From assembly GCA_937889645.1 (NCBI GenBank), contig CALBZE010000006.1, positions 1 through 12,424 on the forward strand: DNA of 12,424 nucleotides, in the 5' to 3' direction. Position 1 is the stretch's first letter. Every line of letters begins with the position of its first letter. The translations under genes and the position numbers were made by a program. Origin of the DNA: an uncultured bacterium (GTDB lineage: Bacteria > Gemmatimonadota > Gemmatimonadetes > Longimicrobiales > RSA9). Positions 1-5,511 of the stretch are shown here, one piece after another. The notes beneath the pieces were generated by a model. The model was not told where the DNA came from. It saw nothing but the letters and a program-made list of their open reading frames with translations, and did no database searches.

Positions 1-75
1 TCACAGCGGCATGAGCCGCAAACGTCACACTGTCCACTGAACCGGGACAACTTCAGGCGGCGGCGGAGGGGGCGA

Positions 76-693
76 TTGTGGCATGCTACTGTGCAGGCAA
101 TGAAACAACGTACTTTGCCGGGCGCCATTGTCACGGTCACGGTGTTCGGACTTCTTGCTTGCGAGAATGTGGCGGCGCAAAAGCCGGTGCCTATCCCGCA
201 GGTGGGAATCTTCGAGCATCTCGAGGGCGTCGAAATCGGCATGACAGTGAGTGAGCTGAGGGAGCTTCGACCGGGTTCGAGTGTCGCTCGTTATGAAGGT
301 CTAGTCGAAACGATTGACGGGGTACGGATTGCCTATCTCGTTGACCGGCCGGCCACAGACACAGACCCGCTTCCAAACTACGCTCGTTTGGTGGGGGTCG
401 AAGCAACCTATGGATTAGGCAGGTCCCCGCATTCACCCGGCCTCAATTGGGAGGACGCGGTCCGTGAGTGGAGGCAGGGACTCGGCTTGACTTTCACGTG
501 TTTCGCCGCAGATGCGGGAGCATTCCCAGGCAAGGATGCCCGTGCACTGGCCGAGGAATACTCGGTTCGGATCACGCGATTTGAGATCTCGGAGATAAAT
601 GGCTTGCGTGAACCCGAACTGAGGATCCGAGTGACCGCGGCTGGGCAACCACCACCTGTTCCGCTTGGCCTACCGGTTGCCTGTCCAGAGTAG
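76..693 (+). CDS. Exported protein of unknown function
   Basis: I do not recognise this 205-aa protein. The first 35 residues form a signal sequence: basic start, hydrophobic core, then a lipobox-like LLAC (Cys29) followed six residues later by a VAAQ signal-peptidase-I-like site, so it is either a lipoprotein or a secreted protein. The mature part opens with a 'GVEIGMTVSELRELRP' stretch, a pattern seen at the start of small periplasmic proteins, and has two further cysteines (142 and 203) that could pair. The TTG at 76 was chosen because GGAGG at 65-69 sits 6 nt before it. The ATG at 100 is an alternative that keeps the signal peptide but has no good ribosome-binding site. Base composition is visibly lower in GC (high 50s percent by eye) than the genes to the right, and codon use is less biased. 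A terminator follows closely, so it appears monocistronic or last in its unit. Confidence 0.7.
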   Translation: MWHATVQAMKQRTLPGAIVTVTVFGLLACENVAAQKPVPIPQVGIFEHLEGVEIGMTVSELRELRPGSSVARYEGLVETIDGVRIAYLVDRPATDTDPLPNYARLVGVEATYGLGRSPHSPGLNWEDAVREWRQGLGLTFTCFAADAGAFPGKDARALAEEYSVRITRFEISEINGLREPELRIRVTAAGQPPPVPLGLPVACPE

Positions 694-720
694 ATCGACT
701 AAGGGCATCGAGCCGTGCCC

Positions 721-760
721 GAGCGAGCCCCTTGGCCAAAGGCGGGGGCTCGCTCTTTTT
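721..760 (+). terminator. Rho-independent terminator of the first gene
   Basis: A perfect 11-bp GC-rich stem (gagcgagcccc at 721-731 pairing with ggggctcgctc at 745-755) closes a 13-nt loop and is followed at once by TTTTT (756-760). It lies 28 bp after the stop codon of the exported-protein gene. Confidence 0.9.
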
Positions 761-1024
761 CTGCGGATGATATCATCGCCAGCACGAGCGATATACGACG
801 AGTTGCACGACGCGCTCGTCCTCAGACTCTGAATCGAGGAAGAATGTGCCAAGTTCCGGCTACCTCTCATGCCGTTGATTCGTACGCTGGCCGCCACCCA
901 CAATGCCGTCGCGATCGGGCCTGGGATGGACAGCGCCGAGGAGGGGGAGTAAAATGGAGTCGAAAGCAACACCGAAACCGCGCGAAATGATATCTCCCCT
1001 CGCGGGAAGCCGCACGGTTGGCGG
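761..1024. other. Intergenic stretch before the methyltransferase
   Basis: No convincing full gene is present here. The stretch holds a perfect 12-bp palindrome, GATGATATCATC (766-777), directly after the terminator. It also holds a plus-strand frame that starts with ATG at 767 and runs to TAA at 950-952 with a single internal TGA at 830-832, which may be a decayed gene. A strong purine-rich ribosome-binding site at 938-947 precedes an ATG at 954. No clear sigma70 promoter for the methyltransferase could be picked out. Confidence 0.5.
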
Positions 1025-1037
1025 ATGCGCTACATAG
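954..1037 (+). CDS. Possible 27-aa leader ORF overlapping the methyltransferase
   Basis: The ATG at 954 is preceded at good spacing by a strong Shine-Dalgarno-like run, GAGGAGGGGG (938-947). The frame reads 27 codons, beginning MESKATPKPREM, and stops at TAG 1035-1037, 13 bp inside the next gene. The methyltransferase ATG at 1025 itself has only a weak site (ttggcgg). The arrangement could couple translation of the methyltransferase to this short ORF, or it could be the remnant of an N-terminal extension lost by frameshift. No similarity to a known peptide is recognised, and a chance ORF remains possible. Confidence 0.3.
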   Translation: MESKATPKPREMISPLAGSRTVGGCAT

Positions 1038-2092
1038 GCAATAAGACCCGACTTCTCGGATTCATCCGCGACGTCCTGGACCGGCGCGGCATCCGCGGAG
1101 GGATCGCGGTCGACCCGTTCACCGGCACCGCGAGCGTCGCTCGGGCGCTGAAACGTCGCGGCTTCCGCGTCGTCGCGGCGGACATCCTCCAGTTCGCGCA
1201 CGTGTTCGGCCGCGCCTACGTCCAGACCGCGGCCGTCCCGAGCTTCGAGCGGCTCGCCGACGAGCTGGACGGCCTCCCGCCAACGCTCGAGGGCGTCGTC
1301 GCCCACCTCAACCGCGTCCCGCCCGACCCCGGCTTCATCCACGAGCACTTCTCGCCCGCCGGCGCCGAGGGGCAACGCCACCAGCGCATGTATTTCACTC
1401 CGGAGAACGCCGCGCGCATCGACGCCGTGCGGGCCACTCTCGAGCGCTGGCACGCGAACGGACTCGTCTGCGACGACGGTTTCTACGTCCTCCTCGCCGC
1501 GCTCGTCGAAGCCGCCGACCGCGTCGCCAACACCGCCGGCGTCTACGCCGCGTGCATCAAGAGCTGGCAGCCCAACGCGCGCGCCGCGCTCCGCCTGCGC
1601 CCCCCGCGCATCGTGCCCGGCGAAGGGTGCCGGGCGCTCCGGGCCGATGCATACGACGTCGTCTCCGAGCTCGAGCCGTTCGACCTCCTCTACCTCGACC
1701 CGCCGTACAACACGCGGCAGTACTCCGCCTACTACCACATCCCCGAGATCATTGCGATGGGCTGGTTCGACGCGCCCATCCCGCTGCGCGGAAAGACCGG
1801 CCTCCTCCACGACCAGGACAAGCGCAGCGACTGGTCCCGCATCGCTCGGTGCGAGGACGCCTTCGAGGCCCTCGTCGCGGCCGCCCGCTGCAGGCACATC
1901 GTCCTCAGTTACAACGCCGAAGGGATCATCCCGGAGGAGACGATCGTCCGCGTCCTCAAACGGTACGGCCGCGCCGCCACGTACCGGAAGTACCAGCGCC
2001 GCTACCGCCGCTACCGCTCCGACTCCGACGGCGACCACCGCACCTACCGCGGCGACGAGGTCACCGAATTCCTCTATTGCGTGAGTCGATGA
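1025..2092 (+). CDS. D12-class DNA adenine N6-methyltransferase
   Basis: This 355-aa protein transfers a methyl group from S-adenosylmethionine to adenine N6 in a specific DNA site. Visible motifs follow the D12 (alpha) order: the AdoMet-binding motif X 'RYIGNK' (residues 2-7), motif I 'DPFTGTAS' (30-37), and the catalytic motif IV DPPYN (225-229). Further on are the 'LSYNAEG' strand (294-300) and a basic, tyrosine-rich tail with repeated RRYRRYRS, typical of COG3392-type adenine methylases related to those of type II systems. Residues 60-200 form the family's long insert, probably the target-recognition region. The length fits the family and no motif is damaged. No restriction endonuclease gene lies beside it within the window, so it looks solitary, possibly regulatory or a relic of a restriction-modification system. 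The ATG at 1025 puts motif X at the extreme N terminus, as is usual. The recognition sequence cannot be predicted. Confidence 0.87.
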   Translation: MRYIGNKTRLLGFIRDVLDRRGIRGGIAVDPFTGTASVARALKRRGFRVVAADILQFAHVFGRAYVQTAAVPSFERLADELDGLPPTLEGVVAHLNRVPPDPGFIHEHFSPAGAEGQRHQRMYFTPENAARIDAVRATLERWHANGLVCDDGFYVLLAALVEAADRVANTAGVYAACIKSWQPNARAALRLRPPRIVPGEGCRALRADAYDVVSELEPFDLLYLDPPYNTRQYSAYYHIPEIIAMGWFDAPIPLRGKTGLLHDQDKRSDWSRIARCEDAFEALVAAARCRHIVLSYNAEGIIPEETIVRVLKRYGRAATYRKYQRRYRRYRSDSDGDHRTYRGDEVTEFLYCVSR

Positions 2093-2224
2093 ACCGGGGA
2101 GGAGAATAGTAACGGCCGGGAGCGTGCCGTGGTCGAACCTGGATCAGTCGCCCCGCATCTGGTCGATCCGTCGGATTCTCACACGTGCCGCATCCCGGCC
2201 GTCGAGGGCGTCGGAGATGTGGAT

Positions 2225-2246
2225 CGGGGGTGCGGAAGATCCCCCG
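2225..2246 (-). terminator. Weak candidate terminator hairpin after blaR1-like gene
   Basis: A 6-bp GC stem (cggggg 2225-2230 with cccccg 2241-2246) with a 10-nt loop lies 16 bp beyond the minus-strand stop at 2262, in the 169-bp gap between two convergent genes. There is no T-run after it on either strand, so termination here is uncertain. Nothing else is recognised in the gap. Confidence 0.25.
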
Positions 2247-2261
2247 CGCCCCGAACCACTC

Positions 2262-3923
2262 TCAATCAACGCCGAACCTGATCGGAATCTGTACAAGGAC
2301 CGGCGTCGGCGCGCCGCCCGCGCGCGCCGGCTCGAATTCCATCTTCGACGCGACCGCCTTCGCCGCCTCGTCCAACGCCGGATGACCGCTCGGCTGAGAC
2401 AACTCGATACGACGGACCTCGCCCGTCTCGTCGATCCAGAACAGCACCGTGACCATCCCGCCGATCCCGGCATCGCGGAGCAGCGGCGGGTAACGACGCG
2501 CCAACTCCCGCGACACCTCCTCCGGGTTGCGCAGCCTCGGCCGCTCCATCCCCGCGGAGAACGCCTGGAAACGGCCGTCGCTCGTAGCCGAGGTCGCCGC
2601 GGGCATCACACGCGTGCCAACGTCGCCAGGGCCGATCTCGGGCGGAATTTCGACGGCGTTGATCCCCGGCGGCGGAAGCTCGATCTCGGGCGGTGTGGTG
2701 ACATCGGGTGCGCGATGGTTCGTTTCGATCCGAATCAATGCACAGGCGCCGCTGACACCCAATCGATTCGCCAGGGCGGCGCCTACCGCGCCCTTGACGA
2801 CGTCGATCCGCCGGATCGTGGACGGATCCAGTTGGCCGATCACGCCCTTCCCCGGGCTCCCGAGCTCGGCGACCTCCGCAACGACGCCGTCCAGCATGTA
2901 AACCACCCGGCAATCGGCCGGAGGCGCGACGTGCAGCGTGCGCTCCTGCGCACTCTCGAGCGCCTCCTGCGCCTTCGCGAACGCCTTCCGCGCCTCGACG
3001 ATCCGCGCCGCGCTCACCGGGTCCTCCAACGGCACCGTCGTCGGCTCCGGCGCCTCGCACGCCAGCACCGTCAGCGCGATGGCCGCGCCGCCGCCCGCCA
3101 GCGCGCGGGCCCAACCCTGCGGCTTCGGGCCCACCAGCCGGCGCAGCCGCCGCTCCAGGAACGACTGCGGCTCCGCCAGCGCCGCCGCGACCAGCCCCGC
3201 GCCGCTGAACCGCCGCCCCACCTCGAGCAGCAGCGCGCCGTAGCCCCGGGGATCCGGCTCCCGGCGCATCACCCGCGCGTCGCAGTCCAGCTCGATCGCC
3301 AGCCGCAGCCGACGCAGCATCCACCACGCGACCGGGTTCCACGGCATCAGAGCGACCGCCGCGAGCCCCAGCCACAGCAGCCGCGGGTCGCCCGCGCGCA
3401 CGTGCTCACGCTCGTGCAACAGCATCAGCCGCCGCAGACGCTCCTCCAGCCCGAGCGCCCACTCCGGGATCACGATCGAGCCGCCGAAGAAACCCAGTGC
3501 CGCCGGGCCGACGTCGCGCGAGACGTACACCGGCACGCCGTCGACCTGCTTCCGGCCCCAGCCACGCCGGGCCGCGACCAGCCGCACGTTCGCCACCAGC
3601 AGCACCACCGCCAGCGCCACCGACGCCACGACACACACCACCAGCAGCACCCGATCCCACGAGGGCGAGGACGCCGCCGTCGTCGCCTCCAGCCACACCG
3701 TCGCCGGCTGCAGGATCACCTGCGACGCCTCCATCGCCCGGACCGGCTCCACCTCCGCCGGCCTCAGCCACGCCACGATCGGCGCGACGAGCGACCCTAC
3801 CACCGCCACGGCCCACACCCAACGCACCGGCCGCCCCCGCGACGACAGCGCCGACTCGCCCGCCAGCGCCGCGAGACCCAGGAGCGCCGATACGACTACC
3901 GTGTACAGTAGCCACGCGATCAT
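2262..3923 (-). CDS. BlaR1/MecR1-like M56 membrane metallopeptidase with TonB-type C terminus
   Basis: This 553-aa protein is a membrane zinc protease of the M56 family, the sensor half of BlaI/BlaR1 pairs. Predicted membrane segments lie near residues 3-22, 34-52, 91-112, 182-200 and 275-289. The zinc site is HEREH (170-174), with the expected downstream glutamate in 'ELDCDA' (Glu211). After the last membrane segment there is no penicillin-binding sensor domain. Instead, residues 336-400 resemble a TonB-receptor plug ('YMLDGV' ... 'IRRIDVVKGA' ... 'ALIRIE'). A Pro-rich stretch follows (408-430), then a TonB C-terminal domain (about 478-551, 'YPPLLRDAGIGGMVTVLFWI'). The start overlaps the repressor stop by 4 bp (ATGA), a sign of translational coupling. 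By family analogy an envelope signal activates the protease, which leads to loss of the BlaI repressor. The signal is unknown, and the usual beta-lactam ligand is unlikely given the missing domain. Confidence 0.88.
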   Translation of the reverse strand: MIAWLLYTVVVSALLGLAALAGESALSSRGRPVRWVWAVAVVGSLVAPIVAWLRPAEVEPVRAMEASQVILQPATVWLEATTAASSPSWDRVLLVVCVVASVALAVVLLVANVRLVAARRGWGRKQVDGVPVYVSRDVGPAALGFFGGSIVIPEWALGLEERLRRLMLLHEREHVRAGDPRLLWLGLAAVALMPWNPVAWWMLRRLRLAIELDCDARVMRREPDPRGYGALLLEVGRRFSGAGLVAAALAEPQSFLERRLRRLVGPKPQGWARALAGGGAAIALTVLACEAPEPTTVPLEDPVSAARIVEARKAFAKAQEALESAQERTLHVAPPADCRVVYMLDGVVAEVAELGSPGKGVIGQLDPSTIRRIDVVKGAVGAALANRLGVSGACALIRIETNHRAPDVTTPPEIELPPPGINAVEIPPEIGPGDVGTRVMPAATSATSDGRFQAFSAGMERPRLRNPEEVSRELARRYPPLLRDAGIGGMVTVLFWIDETGEVRRIELSQPSGHPALDEAAKAVASKMEFEPARAGGAPTPVLVQIPIRFGVD

Positions 3924-4303
3924 TTCCGCTCCTCCTCGCCCAGACGTTCATCCAGCAGCCGACGCAGCCGACGCAGCTCCTCCTCGCTCAGCGACCGGTC
4001 CGAGACGAGTTGCGTCACCAACAGCTCCGGCGAGCCCAGGAACAGCTTCCGCACCACGCGACGCAGCGCGCTCTCCCCCGCACGCTCCCGCGCCACCAGC
4101 GGACGGTACCGGTACGCACGACCCTCCTCCTCATGGCCCACATACCCCTTCTCTTCCAACGTCCGGAGCACCGTCAACACGGTGGTGTACGCCAGCCGGT
4201 CCGGCAGCCGCGCCTGCACCTCCGCCACCGTCCCCGAGCCCAGCTCCCACAACACCGCCATCACGTCCAGCTCGCGATCGGTGAACGAGATCTCCTTCGC
4301 CAT
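3920..4303 (-). CDS. BlaI/MecI-family transcriptional repressor
   Basis: This 127-aa winged-helix repressor has the normal length for the family. Residues 7-70 form the DNA-binding domain, including 'FTDRELDVMAVLW' and the recognition helix 'AYTTVLTVLRTLEEKGYV', followed by the wing 'GRAYRYRPLV'. The C-terminal helices (about 72-125), with 'LVTQLVSDRSLSEEELRRL', form the dimerisation part; known BlaI proteins are cleaved by the sensor pathway at about this position (near residue 100). The gene sits between a lipoprotein gene (6 bp upstream) and the M56 peptidase (4-bp overlap). It very likely binds the TACTAT-N4-ATAGTA operator in the operon's promoter and so represses its own operon. It may also control other loci. 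The ATG at 4303 has a nearly ideal ribosome-binding site. Confidence 0.92.
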   Translation of the reverse strand: MAKEISFTDRELDVMAVLWELGSGTVAEVQARLPDRLAYTTVLTVLRTLEEKGYVGHEEEGRAYRYRPLVARERAGESALRRVVRKLFLGSPELLVTQLVSDRSLSEEELRRLRRLLDERLGEEERK

Positions 4304-4308
4304 CCGAT

Positions 4309-4320
4309 ATCACCCCCTTT
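4309..4320 (-). promoter_or_regulatory. Extended Shine-Dalgarno of the repressor overlapping the lipoprotein stop
   Basis: On the minus strand AAAGGGGGTGAT closely matches the anti-Shine-Dalgarno end of 16S rRNA, and its TGA is the stop codon of the lipoprotein gene. Ribosomes finishing the lipoprotein therefore stand on the start site of the repressor, which suggests linked translation of the two genes. Confidence 0.75.
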
Positions 4321-4942
4321 CATTCGCTCGCGGCTCCCGGCCTTCGCCGCTCCGCCGCTCGATCTCTCCAGTCGTGACGCCCAGCGCCGATTCGCCCGAG
4401 ATCAATTCCAACCGCCGCCCACCCACGGGCACGACCGCCGTGAAGTAGTAACGACCCGGCGGAATGGTGTCGCCCATCCCCGCCGGCTCCACCACGGACA
4501 CCGTCAGCCACGTCGACTTGCCGGGCGCGATCACCACGCTCTTGCCGCCTCGCTCGCAATCCGACCCCCGACGATCGTCGCGCCGGCCGCTCTCGCCCTT
4601 CCACCGCGCGTACGCCGGCTCCTCGTCCCACGCGGGGAGCCCGGTCCGGGCCGGCGCGCCGTACAACCTCACGAACACCGGGCACGAGACCACCTGCACC
4701 TCCACCGGACGATTCCGCCGGTTCGTCGCGCCAACGATCGTCTGGATCCGCACCGGATCGTCCGTCAGGAAAATCGTCTCCGCCCAGTAGACCACGCCGG
4801 AACGCTCCACGTGGGGCACCGGCCCCCCACTACCCCGCAATCCGAGTGAACACCCCGCGGCCAGCGCCGCGAACGCTCCGACCCGCAACGCTGCGCGCAC
4901 CCGCGCCCGTCGCCTCGAATCTCGCCGTCCGTCGCACCGCAT
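4310..4942 (-). CDS. Lipoprotein heading the blaI-blaR1-like operon; possibly BsuPI-like fold
   Basis: This 210-aa exported protein starts with a long Arg-rich segment, a hydrophobic stretch and the lipobox AAGC (Cys31), so it is probably a lipid-anchored envelope protein. The mature part looks all-beta. 'IVGATNRRNRPVEVQVV' (69-85), 'IAPGKSTWLTVSVV' (138-151) and 'PPGRYYFTAVV' (161-171) follow the pattern of BsuPI-type or Ig-like domains in bacterial exported proteins; this resemblance is by eye. Cys87 and Cys129 could form a disulfide. The ATG at 4942 was chosen because GGAGG lies 7 nt upstream; a GTG at 4960 gives 6 more residues but has a poor ribosome-binding site. It is the first gene after the promoter and operator and lies 6 bp from the repressor. 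It may be the effector, target or signal-binding partner of the M56 sensor; that role is inference only. Confidence 0.75.
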   Translation of the reverse strand: MRCDGRRDSRRRARVRAALRVGAFAALAAGCSLGLRGSGGPVPHVERSGVVYWAETIFLTDDPVRIQTIVGATNRRNRPVEVQVVSCPVFVRLYGAPARTGLPAWDEEPAYARWKGESGRRDDRRGSDCERGGKSVVIAPGKSTWLTVSVVEPAGMGDTIPPGRYYFTAVVPVGGRRLELISGESALGVTTGEIERRSGEGREPRANERG

Positions 4943-4977
4943 CCTTCGGCCTCCGTCCACCCATCGCTTTCAACTAA

Positions 4978-4993
4978 TACTATAGTGATAGTA
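4978..4993. promoter_or_regulatory. Predicted BlaI-type operator
   Basis: TACTATAGTGATAGTA is a perfect 6-bp inverted repeat with a 4-bp spacer. Known BlaI/MecI operators have the form TACTA(C)-N4-(G)TAGTA, so both outer half-sites TACTA and TAGTA match exactly. It lies 36 bp upstream of the lipoprotein start and covers the -10 region of the promoter, an ideal place for repression. Confidence 0.82.
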
Positions 4994-5011
4994 GAAAGCG
5001 GCGTGTGTCAA
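4983..5011 (-). promoter_or_regulatory. Sigma70-type promoter of the lipoprotein-blaI-blaR1 operon
   Basis: On the minus strand a consensus -35 box, TTGACA (5006-5011), is followed 15-21 nt later by several possible -10 hexamers (TATCAC, TCACTA, CACTAT, TATAGT), all inside or at the edge of the operator palindrome. The exact -10 cannot be fixed by eye. Transcription would start around 4970-4978. Confidence 0.7.
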
Positions 5012-5016
5012 GAGCC

Positions 5017-5037
5017 GAGACCCGACGACCGGGACTC
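5017..5037 (-). terminator. Possible weak terminator hairpin after the DUF423 gene
   Basis: A 21-nt imperfect hairpin (7 pairs, one mismatch, 5-nt loop) straddles the DUF423 stop codon and ends 6 bp before the -35 box of the next operon on the same strand. It lacks a clean T-run, so read-through into the operon is possible. Confidence 0.25.
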
Positions 5038-5404
5038 AGCCCCGCAGCGCCGACCACGCCAGCAGCGCCCAACCGACCAGGAACGACACGCCGCCGAACG
5101 GCGTGATGAACGCGAGCCAGCGCGGCGCGCCGAGGGCGAGCGCGTACAGGCTTCCCGAGAAGAGCACGATCCCCGAGGCGAAGAACCACCCGGCCACGGA
5201 CGACGCCGTCCCCGGCCAGCGCGTGCACGCCCACGCCGCGGCCAGGAGCGCGACGGCGTGATACATTTGATATCGCGCGGCCAGCTCGTACGTGTCGAGG
5301 CCATCCGGACCGAGCCGCGCCTCGAGGGCGTGCGCGCCCAGGGCGCCGAGCGCGACGCCGAGGAAGCCGAACACGCTTCCGAGCATGAAGAATATGCGGT
5401 CCAT
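5036..5404 (-). CDS. DUF423 family small membrane protein
   Basis: This 122-aa integral membrane protein has about four hydrophobic helices. Hallmarks of the DUF423 (YgdD-like) family are visible: 'GALGAHALE' (20-28), 'RYQMYHAVALL' (44-54), 'SGIVLFSGSLYALAL' (77-91) and 'ITPFGG' (100-105). The family's biochemical role is unknown. The start at 5404 gives the family's usual N terminus and length; upstream codons in the frame run into the divergent gene and look non-coding. There is no Shine-Dalgarno sequence before this ATG. It is divergent from the aminopeptidase-like gene across 107 bp. Confidence 0.88.
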   Translation of the reverse strand: MDRIFFMLGSVFGFLGVALGALGAHALEARLGPDGLDTYELAARYQMYHAVALLAAAWACTRWPGTASSVAGWFFASGIVLFSGSLYALALGAPRWLAFITPFGGVSFLVGWALLAWSALRG

Positions 5405-5511
5405 GTCGCGCGAATCTAGGATTGGCCGCGGCGGTACGAAAGAGGCAGCATGGCCCGTGGAACCGGCAACGGCCGCCGGTGTGTAACTCGGACGAACCCG
5501 GGACGAGGCGT

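Noticed and set aside
6..19. Small hairpin gcggc-atga-gccgc at the left edge
   Set aside because: The stem is only 5 bp with no T-run after it and no visible upstream gene in the window; too weak to call a terminator.
715..990. Plus-strand 91-codon frame with a possible HTH-like 'DIRRVARRARPQTLNRG'
   Set aside because: It begins inside the terminator stem, has no ribosome-binding site and only a faint likeness to antitoxin-type N termini; not enough to call a gene.
860..2038. Long minus-strand frame opposite the DNA methyltransferase
   Set aside because: No recognisable domains; composition is that of an antisense shadow, while the plus strand carries DPPYN and the other methylase motifs.
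2124..3911. Very long open frame on the plus strand opposite the M56 peptidase
   Set aside because: Its product is dominated by Arg, Pro, His and Gln without any domain pattern. It is the shadow of a high-GC gene whose real frame has clear motifs on the minus strand.
2262..4303. Reading the BlaI/BlaR1 pair as a beta-lactam resistance regulator
   Set aside because: No beta-lactamase gene is nearby and the sensor has no penicillin-binding domain, so this label would be misleading.
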